Positions 17,671 to 25,420 of a stretch of 64,000 bases of DNA are shown in pieces. The stretch is from Propionivibrio sp. (GTDB taxonomy: Bacteria > Pseudomonadota > Gammaproteobacteria > Burkholderiales > Rhodocyclaceae), in assembly GCF_029255185.1 (NCBI RefSeq), contig NZ_JAPUVO010000124.1:1-64000 (forward strand), given 5' to 3'. How positions within the stretch are numbered: the first letter of the stretch is position 1; every line of letters starts with the position of its first letter. The position numbers and the translations under genes were made by a program. The notes under the pieces were generated by a model, which made no database searches, was not told where the DNA came from, and saw only the letters and a list, made by a program, of their open reading frames with translations.

Positions 17671-17706
17671 CAACAAAAAAGGACGCTGCGGCGTCCTTTT
17701 TTGTTG
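17671..17706. terminator. Bidirectional terminator between pnp and dksA
   Basis: A perfect 16-bp inverted repeat with a TGCG loop (left arm 17671-17686, right arm 17691-17706). It contains A-runs and T-runs on the outer sides, so it can stop transcription from both converging genes, pnp and dksA. Confidence 0.92.
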
Positions 17707-17741
17707 AGTGACTTTGAACTTTTATCAGGGCGGCAGGCCAG

Positions 17742-18167
17742 CTACTTGGCGACCTGTCTTTCGCGGACTTCCTCCAGTGTCTTGCAATCGATACAGAGGG
17801 TAGCTGTCGGTCGGGCTTCAAGGCGCTTGATGCCGATCTCGACGCCGCAACCGTTGCAGTAACCGTAGTCACCGCTTTCGATGTGATCTATCGTATCTTC
17901 AATTTTCTTGATCAGCTTGCGTTCGCGGTCACGGTTACGCAATTCGATGGCAATGTCGGTTTCCTGGCTGGCACGGTCATTGGGGTCGGCGAATACCGTC
18001 GCTTCGTCCTGCATGGTGTGTACTGTGCGCTCAATATCTTTCATCAGCTCCATCTTGAGCGTTTCGAGGATGGTGCGGAAATGAGTCAGTTGTTTGCTGC
18101 TCATGTATTCTTCGCCCTTTTTGGCGACGTAGGGGGCGAAGTGTTTGTGGAGCATTTCTTCAGGCAT
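17742..18167 (-). CDS. dksA: RNA polymerase-binding transcription factor DksA
   Basis: A 141-residue DksA: coiled-coil region with the conserved tip (DPNDRASQE), LRNRDRERKLIKKIE, and the C-terminal zinc finger YCNGCGVEIGIKRLEARPTATLCIDCKT. DksA works with ppGpp at the RNA polymerase secondary channel to adjust rRNA and amino acid promoters. The start at 18167 (MPEEMLHKHFAPYVAKKGEEYM) aligns with the usual DksA start; it has only a weak ribosome binding site. The frame runs open upstream to 18407 without homology. The tip residues DxxDxA are kept. Confidence 0.93.
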   Translation of the reverse strand: MPEEMLHKHFAPYVAKKGEEYMSSKQLTHFRTILETLKMELMKDIERTVHTMQDEATVFADPNDRASQETDIAIELRNRDRERKLIKKIEDTIDHIESGDYGYCNGCGVEIGIKRLEARPTATLCIDCKTLEEVRERQVAK

Positions 18168-18411
18168 GTTCAGGAACCATCCGTATGTTTTTGCAAGGAG
18201 GCGATTAAATATCAGAAATATCGCTGCACTGCAAGCAATCTGTGACGGGTCAGTCCACCCGATACAATGTATTGCCCATGGCGCCTCGCGTTCAGCCTGA
18301 TAGGTTTTTTTCCAGAGCCCCGTTGCTGCGAACCCTCTATGCACGGTAACAGCATACGGAAATCGACTGTCTTGTGATTGAATGTGGCAACAAAGAAGTG
18401 GCAACAAAATG

Positions 18412-18440
18412 TTGACCGATAGCGAGCGTCTCTGTATATT
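18412..18440 (+). promoter_or_regulatory. Promoter of tRNA-Gly
   Basis: TTGACC (18412-18417) and TATATT (18435-18440) are 17 bases apart, and the tRNA begins 14 bases after the -10 box. This is a near-ideal sigma-70 stable-RNA promoter. Confidence 0.75.
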
Positions 18441-18453
18441 CCGGCCCTCTCAC

Positions 18454-18529
18454 GCGGGAGTAGCTCAGTTGGTAGAGCGATACCTTGCCAAGGTATAGGT
18501 CGAGAGTTCGAGACTCTTCTCCCGCTCCA
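18454..18529 (+). tRNA. tRNA-Gly (GCC)
   Basis: A 76-base cloverleaf with encoded CCA. The acceptor stem GCGGGAG pairs with CTCCCGC, the D arm is present (TAGCTCAGTTGGTAGAGCG), the anticodon loop TTGCCAA gives GCC, and the T arm contains GTTCGAG. The discriminator base is T. Confidence 0.96.
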
Positions 18530-18533
18530 AATC

Positions 18534-18567
18534 AAAAGGGAAGGTGCATAGTGCACTTTCCCTTTTT
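18534..18567 (+). terminator. Terminator after tRNA-Gly
   Basis: AAAAGGGAAGGTGCA pairs with TGCACTTTCCCTTTT (one G-T pair) around a three-base loop and is followed by further T residues. It begins four bases after the tRNA CCA end. Confidence 0.9.
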
Positions 18568-18612
18568 CCTTGTTATCCGTCATCATGCGGAAAGGTACAA
18601 TCCTCATCCTCT

Positions 18613-18699
18613 GCCCGGATGGTGAAATAGGTAGACACAAGAGACTTAAAATCTCTCGACCGTAAGGTCGTACCGGTTCGATTCCGGTTCCGGGCACCA
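18613..18699 (+). tRNA. tRNA-Leu (TAA)
   Basis: An 87-base class II tRNA with CCA end. The acceptor GCCCGGA pairs with TCCGGGC; the anticodon loop CTTAAAA gives TAA. There is a long variable arm (CGACCGTAAGGTCG region) and a T loop in GGTTCGATTCC. A -10-like TACAAT (18596-18601) lies 11 bases upstream. No terminator hairpin follows, and the gene-poor stretch downstream is a typical site for integrated elements. Confidence 0.96.
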
Positions 18700-19037
18700 A
18701 TTAAAACAAGTAGTTAATGTGCTTTCCCGTACTTCGTAATACTTCGCAGTACTGTGTTTTTGACGGAAAATCCTCCCAAGTTATCCCAGCAAAGTGCTTG
18801 ATATGCCAGAGCGATCTTAGGATACTGGCCGTGTATTGAAGCCTGCCCAGCGTTACGGGTCCAGTTTTCCCTGTGACTGAGAAGAGCAGCACCATGAAGG
18901 AGGGCTCCACAGTGCTGATAAAGGGTGTTCCCTCCAAATTTCTTTAGCGTATTCAGAGTACGCAGCTTAGTAGGTTGGCTCGTCCAGCATAACGAGACCA
19001 GACGAATAGCATCCCCGATAAGGCGACTGAAAAACCG
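18700..19037. other. Gene-poor stretch after tRNA-Leu
   Basis: About 340 bases in which I see no supported gene. A 78-codon minus-strand frame (18701-18937) has no ribosome binding site and an unconvincing composition. The sequence is lower in G+C than its surroundings and may be the edge of an inserted segment. I did not find a second copy of the tRNA-Leu 3' end that would mark an attachment site. Confidence 0.4.
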
Positions 19038-19055
19038 CAGGAATCGTTATTCCTG
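19038..19055 (+). repeat. Perfect 7-bp stem-loop before the DNA-binding gene remnant
   Basis: CAGGAAT (19038-19044) and ATTCCTG (19049-19055) flank a CGTT loop. No T-run follows. It sits three bases before the GTG of the following frame. Confidence 0.35.
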
Positions 19056-19057
19056 TT

Positions 19058-19324
19058 GTGCTAGCTAGGGCGCTTGGCTTGCCGGCTGCTGCGTTTTACA
19101 GACAAGCAGCATATTTGTCGGCAATCGTGGAAGATCAACTGGGTTGGTTCTTTCTCGAACAGCAGGGGCCTGGCGATCCGTCTGGAAAGTCAATATTTGA
19201 GCGGTTAGGAAGTTGGCAGGCAGCGATAGGAATCGGCCCAGACGCACAGGCAACCATCAGACGACAGCTGAGGACTCTCGGCCTCCTCGAGGAAACGAGT
19301 CTCCTCGGGTTAAAGGGAATTTGA
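19058..19324 (+). pseudogene. Remnant of a winged-helix DNA-binding protein, possibly from a mobile element
   Basis: An 88-codon frame starting at GTG. Its sequence (ARALGLPAAAFYRQAAYLS, LGWFF, GPDAQATIRRQLRTLGLLEE) has the layout of N-terminal winged-helix segments of replication-initiator-like or regulatory proteins on integrative elements: a helix ending in a tyrosine-rich turn, a WFF strand, then a recognition-helix-like stretch and a glycine turn. Such proteins normally continue well beyond this point, but here a stop follows at 19322. There is no ribosome binding site. The family call is tentative. Confidence 0.35.
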
Positions 19325-19347
19325 TGCAATTGCCCTGGCTAGAAGGG

Positions 19348-19386
19348 TTGACATATCATAACTACTAAAATAGTCTCGTAGTTATG
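19348..19386 (+). promoter_or_regulatory. Promoter and inverted-repeat operator overlapping the arsR-type start codon
   Basis: A consensus -35 box TTGACA lies at 19348-19353. A perfect inverted repeat CATAACTAC (19357-19365) / GTAGTTATG (19378-19386) with a 12-base centre follows, and the final ATG of the right arm is the start codon of the regulator. A second small palindrome, ACTA-AAA-TAGT, sits inside at 19364-19374. No ribosome binding site precedes the ATG, and a transcript starting 6-9 bases after a -10 near 19366-19376 would be leaderless or nearly so. Confidence 0.65.
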
Positions 19387-19695
19387 TCAAAATCCTACTA
19401 TCGCGCGCTCCCGCGGATCTGGGCGGAACGTTCCGGGGTCTTCACGGCATTGGGAGACGAGCATCGTCAGCGCATTCTGCTGATGTTCGAGCGGAACGAA
19501 GAGCTGACGGTCAAGGATATCGTCGATGCGTCGCCTCTGTCCAGGACTGCGGTTACGCACCACGTCCGCGTGCTGCTTGAGGCTGGCGTGCTGCGGGCAG
19601 AAAAGCGTGGCCGATCAGTTTTCTTGCGGCCATGCCCGAAGCGCGTGCTCGAAGCCATGGATGCGGTGCATGATTACATCAGCAAGGAACTCTAA
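19384..19695 (+). CDS. ArsR/SmtB-type winged-helix repressor
   Basis: A 103-residue winged-helix protein: FTALGDEHRQRILLMF is the ArsR-family helix 2-3 signature, LSRTAVTHHVRVLLEAGVL the recognition helix, and RAEKRGRSVFLRPCP the wing. It lacks the CxC metal-binding motif of metal sensors, having only one Cys (RPCPKR), so it probably senses something else or simply represses. It is the first gene of the plus-strand lipid-type cluster, with a gap of about 120 bases to the next gene, and its own start codon forms half of the operator-like palindrome, which implies autoregulation and probably control of the cluster. Confidence 0.8.
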   Translation: MSKSYYRALPRIWAERSGVFTALGDEHRQRILLMFERNEELTVKDIVDASPLSRTAVTHHVRVLLEAGVLRAEKRGRSVFLRPCPKRVLEAMDAVHDYISKEL

Positions 19696-19753
19696 GTGAG
19701 TGGCGTCGGCAGTTCCGCCGCAATGACCGCAAGGTGTTCGCGTGCGGCAGGCG

Positions 19754-19773
19754 ACCGTGCGCATGTGCACGGT
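19754..19773 (+). promoter_or_regulatory. Inverted repeat between the regulator and the first lipid-cluster gene
   Basis: ACCGTGC (19754-19760) and GCACGGT (19767-19773) are separated by GCATGT in the 119-base gap before the CDP-archaeol synthase-like gene. It could be a second operator or a leader hairpin. Only the symmetry is observed. Confidence 0.35.
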
Positions 19774-19814
19774 GATCCGTGTGGCAACCGGGCAGCGGCG
19801 GGATTGCCTTGCCA

Positions 19815-20402
19815 ATGATTCCGTCGTCCTCATTCGGCAGCGCAGTTTTCATCGTCGCCTCCATGAGCGCGGCTGGAGTAGCTCACGTCCTGTGGCTGAA
19901 GAGCCCTTACTCGAAAGCTTTCAGCCAGCCACTCGATCTCGGCCTGAGCATTCGCGGCCGGCGACTCTTCGGCGCGCACAAAATGTTGCGTGGACTGATG
20001 GTAATGCCTATTGCATCAGCATTAGCGTTTGCGCTGTTTGGCTCGGCGCGGACACGGTACCCAACTTGGCTTGCAGCCGGGATATGGGAATTATCGGCCG
20101 CCGAATATGCGCTGCTCGGACTGGCATGCGGTCTGGCCTTCATGCTCTCTGAGTTGCCCAATTCCTTTCTCAAGCGACAACTTGATGTGGCGCCGGGGGA
20201 AATTTCGGGACGGTGGTGGCTCAAGCCCCTCTGCTTCGTTCTTGATCGCTGCGATTCGACCTTCGGCACCCTGCTGGCCGTCGCGGCGACTCTGCCGGTA
20301 TCCGGAGAGACATGGTTCTGGGTCTTTATTCTCGGACCGGTGAGCCACGCCTTGTTCAGTGCTTTACTGCATCGCTTCGGCGAAAAGGCGCGCGTCCTAT
20401 GA
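19815..20402 (+). CDS. CDP-archaeol synthase-like (CarS family) CTP:lipid-phosphate cytidylyltransferase
   Basis: A 195-residue polytopic membrane protein (about five hydrophobic segments). PLDLGLSIRGRRLFGAHKMLRG and the later SELPNSFLKRQLDVAPG, followed by FVLDRCDS, match the CarS/DUF46 family, which makes CDP-activated lipids from CTP and a lipid phosphate; in archaea the product is CDP-archaeol. The ATG at 19815 gives the family start; an in-frame GTG at 19779 is the alternative. Its stop overlaps the next gene's start (ATGA). A CDP-activated product would suit the CDP-alcohol transferase encoded 10 kb downstream in the same cluster. Substrate is inferred only. Confidence 0.7.
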   Translation: MIPSSSFGSAVFIVASMSAAGVAHVLWLKSPYSKAFSQPLDLGLSIRGRRLFGAHKMLRGLMVMPIASALAFALFGSARTRYPTWLAAGIWELSAAEYALLGLACGLAFMLSELPNSFLKRQLDVAPGEISGRWWLKPLCFVLDRCDSTFGTLLAVAATLPVSGETWFWVFILGPVSHALFSALLHRFGEKARVL

Positions 20403-23038
20403 TCACCTCTACGCCGCTGTTGAGTCGTCTCGAGAGCGCAGACAGCGTGCGCGATTTTGGAGCCAAAGCCGTCAATCTGGCGCGGCTGCATCGCCTGGGT
20501 TACCGCGTCCCGGCCGGAATTGTCGTTGCCGATATCGCATTTCAGCGTCACTTGCGCGACGCGCGATTGAATGAGACCTATCGCGAACTGCTGTCGGGCT
20601 TACCCACCTTGCAGCCGGATGAGATCGGGCGAAGAAGTGCGGCGATCCGCAGCGTAATTCTCGGCACGCCGCTCGCGCCACGCCTGCGCGACTCGCTCGT
20701 GCGCGTCCATGCAACGCTGGGGCAAGAAAACGTACTTGCCGTCCGCAGTTCAGCGGCCAGCGAGGATGGGTTGTGCGCTTCATTCGCCGGACAACTGGAC
20801 TCGGTCCTCGGCGTCGAGTCCGGCGAGCAACTTGAGGACGCGCTGCGCCAGGTGTGGGCTTCGCATTTCTCCGAACGCTGCCTGCTTTACGCGCGTCACC
20901 ACGGCCTCGCAGAAATTCGGATGGGCGTGATCGTGCAGCGGCAGGTGCGTGCACGATATTCTGGCGTCCTGTTTACGCGCGATGCCGTCACCCTGCGCGC
21001 GCAAGCGCTTATCGAATATGTGAGCGGGCTCGGGGATCGCTTGGTGGCCGGCGCGGTGACTCCGGCGCGCGTGCGCGTTCGCTATTCGGATATGGCAGTC
21101 ATTCACGACGCTGGCGATGGCGCCTCCGAGACGGCCGGCCTATCCGAGATGACGATCGGGGAATTGGCAAGCATTGGTCTCGAACTCGAGCGGCAGTTCG
21201 GCGCTGCCCAAGACGTCGAATGGAGCGTTGACGCCGACGGGGGGATCGTCCTCTTGCAGACGCGACCGATAACCGCGGCCGGCAGTGCACAGCTGGTCGT
21301 CTGGTCGAATGCCAACATCGCCGAGAATTTTCCAGATGTCGTTTCGCCGTTTCTCTATTCGATCGTCGCTCGCGGATATACGGCCTATTTCCGCAATCTC
21401 GGGCTCGGTTTCGGAATTTCGCGCTGGCGTTTGCAGGCCATGAGCGAAGCCCTTGAGAACATTGTCGGGCTTCATGCCGGGCGTTTGTACTACAACCTTA
21501 GCAATATTCATTCGACGATTTATCTCGCGCCTGGCGGTTCCAGGCTGGCGCGGTGGTTCAATCAATTCACCGGCGCGCAAGAATTTCCCGGCGTGCGGCG
21601 AGCGACGGCCGGACGCGTCGAGCGCGCCACCGAGCTCGCGCGGATCGTCGTCAAGACAACGTGGAAGTATCTGTGGGTTCGTCGCCGCGTCGCCCGCTTC
21701 GAGAAAACGGTCGATAACTACGCCGGATCGACGCATCCGTCACGGCTGGTCGGCAAGACGCTGTCCTCATTGCTGGAGGACCTGCGCGGTTTCCTCGATA
21801 TTCGCCTGCGACGCTGGAATAACGCCGCGCTCTCCGACGTCGCCGCCATGGTCTGCTATGGCGTGCTCAAACATGTGCTGGCGACGAACAGTGCCGTCGT
21901 CGATGACTTCACTTTGCACGGCAAGCTGCTCAGCGGTTTGCCCGGCTTGATCAGCGCGCGGCCGATTTCCGAACTCTGGAAACTGTCGCGGGCGGTGCGC
22001 GGCGACGCCGCGTTGCGCCAGTTGTTCGCCACCGCCTCGGCGGCGGAAATAGTCTCGCGCCTTGCGGCGCCGGAGTGTAGCGAGTTCAGTGGGCGCTTTG
22101 ATGAGTATCTGAACGAATGGGGGTTTCGCTATTCCGGTGAATTGATGCTCACTGCCGCGACGCCCTGCGAGAACCCGTTGCCGATTATCCGCCTGTTGCA
22201 AAGCTACTGCCGCGAAGACGGGCTGGGGCCCGATGAAATCAGCGCCGACCAGGGACGTCTGCGCGAACACGCGAGCGAAGCAGTCTGCGCGCGATTCAGC
22301 CCGTCGCCCTGGTTGCGCCGATTGCCCTTCTCGCGTGCTGGGCGCTTTCGCATCATCTTGCGTGCGACGCAGGGCGCCATTTTGCTGCGTGAGCGATCGC
22401 GCATGAAACAAGCCCTGCTTTACACGCGGCTACGCCATTTGATGCTGCGCATCGGCGAAGAATTCGTGCGCAGCAGCCTGTTGGTGAATCGTGACGACAT
22501 CTTTTTGCTCACGGTCGACGAAGTGCTGTCGGTGTCTGACGCGGAGTTCTCGCCTGCGCTAGCGCCAGAAATAGCTCATGCAACGGTGCTGCAGCGAAGT
22601 CAGCAGCAGCTTCGATTCGCCACCATGCAGCCGCCGGACAGTTTCATGCTTGCACGCGGCGATGAATGGCAACCGGAAGTTTCAGCCGGCGAGCCTTCGC
22701 AAGTCCTGCACGAATCGTCACTGCGCGGGAACGGCGCCTGCGGCGGCCAGGTCGAAAGCAGCGCGGTCGTCGTCCTCGACGTGCGCGATGCCGACCAGGT
22801 GCACGCCGGCGACATTCTGGTGACGCGGCAAACCGACCCCGGCTGGGCAACGGTGTTCTTTCTCATCAAGGGCCTGGTTATCGAGCGCGGGGGGATGCTC
22901 TCGCACGGCGCGATCATCGCCCGCGAATATGGCATCCCGGCTGTCGTCGGCGTCGCGCAGGCCACACAACGCATTCGTAGCGGTGATCGCTTGCGCGTCG
23001 ATGGAGACCACGGTGTCGTCGAGTGCTGCGGTCGCTGA
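20399..23038 (+). CDS. Rifampin phosphotransferase / PEP-synthase-like phosphohistidine enzyme
   Basis: An 879-residue protein with an N-terminal PPDK-type ATP-grasp domain (about 10-310; GAKAVNLARL, VRSSAASEDG, DVEWSVDADGGIVLLQTRPI), a long middle region, and a C-terminal swivelling domain whose GGMLSHGAIIAREYGIPAVV carries the phosphorylated His (about residue 836). The PEP-binding barrel of true PEP synthase is absent. This order is that of rifampin phosphotransferase, which transfers the beta-phosphate of ATP to a small molecule via His. The middle domain is not obviously rifampin-specific, so a cluster-specific alcohol substrate is likely. The ATG at 20399 overlaps the previous stop and the next gene begins inside its 3' end. 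Confidence 0.78.
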   Translation: MITSTPLLSRLESADSVRDFGAKAVNLARLHRLGYRVPAGIVVADIAFQRHLRDARLNETYRELLSGLPTLQPDEIGRRSAAIRSVILGTPLAPRLRDSLVRVHATLGQENVLAVRSSAASEDGLCASFAGQLDSVLGVESGEQLEDALRQVWASHFSERCLLYARHHGLAEIRMGVIVQRQVRARYSGVLFTRDAVTLRAQALIEYVSGLGDRLVAGAVTPARVRVRYSDMAVIHDAGDGASETAGLSEMTIGELASIGLELERQFGAAQDVEWSVDADGGIVLLQTRPITAAGSAQLVVWSNANIAENFPDVVSPFLYSIVARGYTAYFRNLGLGFGISRWRLQAMSEALENIVGLHAGRLYYNLSNIHSTIYLAPGGSRLARWFNQFTGAQEFPGVRRATAGRVERATELARIVVKTTWKYLWVRRRVARFEKTVDNYAGSTHPSRLVGKTLSSLLEDLRGFLDIRLRRWNNAALSDVAAMVCYGVLKHVLATNSAVVDDFTLHGKLLSGLPGLISARPISELWKLSRAVRGDAALRQLFATASAAEIVSRLAAPECSEFSGRFDEYLNEWGFRYSGELMLTAATPCENPLPIIRLLQSYCREDGLGPDEISADQGRLREHASEAVCARFSPSPWLRRLPFSRAGRFRIILRATQGAILLRERSRMKQALLYTRLRHLMLRIGEEFVRSSLLVNRDDIFLLTVDEVLSVSDAEFSPALAPEIAHATVLQRSQQQLRFATMQPPDSFMLARGDEWQPEVSAGEPSQVLHESSLRGNGACGGQVESSAVVVLDVRDADQVHAGDILVTRQTDPGWATVFFLIKGLVIERGGMLSHGAIIAREYGIPAVVGVAQATQRIRSGDRLRVDGDHGVVECCGR

Positions 23039-23657
23039 GCTTTTAGCCTACGGGCGTGAGCGCATCGCCCGCTGGCGTGTCGCGGCACTGGTGCTGGGTG
23101 TTGCCGCGCTGGCCTGTACTGCGCAAGCGCCGCGTGGTCCCGTGGACGTACTCGTGCGCACGACGCTGGCGGCCCTTCTGGTGGCGACGTTTCGACTCTG
23201 GGACGATCTTGCCGACAGCGACCATGACCGTGCGCGGCATCCAGACCGCGTGCTGGTACGTAGTGCCAGGACGCGCTGTTTCTGGTTCGTACTGCTAGCG
23301 CTCGCCGGCATCGCCTTGTGCGCCGTCGGTGTATTCGCGGGACCCACGGGGCTGTCGCTTTATGCCATCTTGATTCTCCTGCTGGTGTTTGTTTATCACG
23401 GCCCGTGGCCACGGCCTGCCCGCTTTATGCGCGACCAGCTAGTGCTTCTCAAGTACCCGGTGTTCATCGCCATGCTGACGACGGAGGGCTTTTCCTGGCG
23501 ATCGACGCTGTTCGGCGCCATCGCTTATCTGCTGGTGAGCGTTTTCGACTGGCGCGACGATGTGGCGCTGCGGGTGAATGGGGTTGGCCGGCGTCTGGGC
23601 GTGGTGTTGGCTGTTGCTGTTGTCATATTTTTTTCGCTGGCGGCAGGCCGGGGCTGA
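23001..23657 (+). CDS. UbiA-superfamily-like membrane protein
   Basis: A 218-residue protein with about six hydrophobic segments. Residues 64-76 read FRLWDDLADSDHD, resembling the first Asp-rich motif (NDxxDxxxD type) of UbiA prenyltransferases, followed by RHPDRVLV; a second acidic motif VFDWRDDVA occurs near residue 185. UbiA enzymes join prenyl diphosphates to aromatic or glycerol-phosphate acceptors in the membrane. The protein is shorter than typical UbiA (about 280-300), so function is uncertain. The start at 23001 overlaps the previous gene by 38 bases; other starts slightly downstream are possible. It ends 14 bases before the next gene. Confidence 0.55.
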   Translation: METTVSSSAAVAELLAYGRERIARWRVAALVLGVAALACTAQAPRGPVDVLVRTTLAALLVATFRLWDDLADSDHDRARHPDRVLVRSARTRCFWFVLLALAGIALCAVGVFAGPTGLSLYAILILLLVFVYHGPWPRPARFMRDQLVLLKYPVFIAMLTTEGFSWRSTLFGAIAYLLVSVFDWRDDVALRVNGVGRRLGVVLAVAVVIFFSLAAGRG

Positions 23658-23671
23658 ATGAAGGAGGAAAG

Positions 23672-24628
23672 ATGGTGATGATGACTGCGCCGAATCCCGA
23701 GATGTTCGAAACGGTAGCCTGCTACCTCTGCGGCTCAAAGGAAACACGCCCGTTGGTGAGCGCCGAGGACGATCTGACCGGCAAGCCGGGCCGCTTCCAG
23801 TTCGTGACCTGTGCGCAGTGCGGCCTGGCCTATCAGAACCCGCGCCTCAAGCTCGAACAGATCAGCGCCTACTATGACGATGAATACATCGCTCATCGCA
23901 AGAAGACGAATTGGGGAATTCTCACGCCGCTGTATCGCCATGCGATGGGCAAGCACGACCGCAACAAGATCGCGTTGGTATCGCGCTATTTGCCCTTGCA
24001 CGCGCAAAGCGCCGTACTCGACGTCGGTTGCGGCGCCGGGACATTCCTCGCCGAAGTCAAAGCCCGGTTCGGCGCGATGGTCGTCGGCATCGATTTCAAG
24101 GATCTCTCAGGCACGGCTTGGCTCGATGGTGTCGACTTTCGCTGCGGCCTGTTTTACGAACAGGACTTTGGCGCGCAGCGCTTCGACCTCATCACCATGT
24201 GGCACTTCCTCGAACACGACTACGACCCCTTGCGCACCTTGCGCACGGCGCGCGACCTGCTGGCAGCGGACGGCAGGGTGGTGATCGAAGTGCCGCGTCT
24301 CGACAGCACGACGTGGCGCTGGTACCACGAGCGCTGGCCGGGACTTCAGGCGCCGCAACATACCGTGCTCTACAGTAAGAAAAAGCTCCTGCAAGGCATC
24401 GCCGCCGCCGGCATGGAGGTCGTCGATTATTTGCCCTACGGCGCCTTTCCCGCTTATTTCTATGTCTTTGCAGGGCTCGCGTTCAAGCATCTGAAGGGCC
24501 GGGGTCTCGATCTGGCAAAGGCCATCTATCCCTATTTTCTCGGACAACTGCTGTGCTCACCGCTGTTGATCTTCGAGAAGCGGCTCAATCTGGCCATGCA
24601 GAGTGTGATCTGCAGGAAACGGCCATGA
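23672..24628 (+). CDS. SAM-dependent methyltransferase with N-terminal Cys motif
   Basis: A 318-residue class I methyltransferase. An N-terminal zinc-ribbon-like pair, CYLCG and CAQCG, precedes the Rossmann core (VLDVGCGAGTFLAEV, VGIDF, LITMWHFLEHDYDPLRTL). This layout is shared with methyltransferases of polysaccharide, lipid and hopanoid-type clusters; the C-terminal part (GAFPAYFYVFAGLAFKHLKGRGL) is hydrophobic and may touch the membrane. The start at 23672 has an ideal AAGGAGGAA ribosome binding site, the strongest in the cluster. Its stop overlaps the acyltransferase start (ATGA). The acceptor substrate is unknown. Confidence 0.8.
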   Translation: MVMMTAPNPEMFETVACYLCGSKETRPLVSAEDDLTGKPGRFQFVTCAQCGLAYQNPRLKLEQISAYYDDEYIAHRKKTNWGILTPLYRHAMGKHDRNKIALVSRYLPLHAQSAVLDVGCGAGTFLAEVKARFGAMVVGIDFKDLSGTAWLDGVDFRCGLFYEQDFGAQRFDLITMWHFLEHDYDPLRTLRTARDLLAADGRVVIEVPRLDSTTWRWYHERWPGLQAPQHTVLYSKKKLLQGIAAAGMEVVDYLPYGAFPAYFYVFAGLAFKHLKGRGLDLAKAIYPYFLGQLLCSPLLIFEKRLNLAMQSVICRKRP

Positions 24629-25410
24629 GTTCCGCTGCCGACCAGCGGACGCTGCGCGCGGGTAGCGCCGGAACTCTTCGCTGGACCTCGCGCAAATGGG
24701 TGCTTGCCGCCGTCAGCCTGCTGCTCGTGAGCGCCGGCGCGGCCGTCATGTTGCTGGTTGCACTGGCCACCCTGTTCCAGAAGCGCGGCGTCTATGCCGA
24801 AGTGATCATGGCGCGGCTGGGCCGCATACTGCTCAGCGTCTGGGGCGTCGATTTCGTCGTGCACGCGAATCAACCGTTTCCCGTGCAGCAAACCGTCTAT
24901 ATCTCCAACCACACGTCGACGCTCGACATGTTCGTGCTGGTCGCGCTCGGCCTGCCGAACACCCGGTTCTTTCTCAGCGGCTTTTTGCGCAAGATCGTGC
25001 CCTTGGGCATCATCGGTTACCTGACCGGGATTTTCTGGACCGTTCCGCAGCAGTATCCGGAGCGGCGCACGCGCATTTTTCAAGCGGCCGAACGGACATT
25101 GCGGCGAACCGGAGAGTCGGTTTACCTGAGCCCCGAGGGAGAGCGCATCACCACCGGTTCGATCGGCCATTTCAACAAGGGTGCATTTCATCTGGCAACC
25201 GCGCTCGGCGTGCCGATCGTTCCCTTCTATATCGCCATCCCGCCGGCGGCCGATCCCGGCAAGGGATTGGATGCCCGCCCAGGGAAGATACACGTGTATG
25301 TCAAGCCAAGCATCCCGACGGGCGATTGGACGTTGGCAGATCTGGAACGAAATCGCGATCGAGTTCGCGAGCTGTTCGTCCGCTGGAATGAAGAGTTGGA
25401 AGCGGAGTAA
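24625..25410 (+). CDS. PlsC-type 1-acylglycerol-3-phosphate acyltransferase
   Basis: A 261-residue membrane-bound acyltransferase. A hydrophobic anchor (about 26-50) is followed by SNHTSTLD, the NHx4D catalytic motif at H96-D101, then FFLSGFLRK, the SPEGERITTG element and VPIVPFYI. These are the four blocks of the LPLAT family that transfers acyl groups from acyl-ACP or acyl-CoA to lysophosphatidate-like acceptors. It starts inside the methyltransferase stop codon and ends 10 bases before the acyl-AMP ligase. In this cluster it may acylate the head group or backbone made by neighbours. Confidence 0.85.
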   Translation: MSSAADQRTLRAGSAGTLRWTSRKWVLAAVSLLLVSAGAAVMLLVALATLFQKRGVYAEVIMARLGRILLSVWGVDFVVHANQPFPVQQTVYISNHTSTLDMFVLVALGLPNTRFFLSGFLRKIVPLGIIGYLTGIFWTVPQQYPERRTRIFQAAERTLRRTGESVYLSPEGERITTGSIGHFNKGAFHLATALGVPIVPFYIAIPPAADPGKGLDARPGKIHVYVKPSIPTGDWTLADLERNRDRVRELFVRWNEELEAE

Positions 25411-25420
25411 GCGAGAAACC

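Noticed and set aside
18678..18699. tRNA-Leu 3' end as attachment site of an island
   Set aside because: No second copy of this segment was found by eye within the window and no integrase is present, so only a tentative island is proposed.
18212..18700. 162-codon minus-strand frame through both tRNA genes
   Set aside because: It runs antisense across two clear tRNA cloverleafs.
18701..18937. 78-codon minus-strand frame after tRNA-Leu
   Set aside because: No ribosome binding site, no domain, low-complexity mix; its reverse strand is equally featureless.
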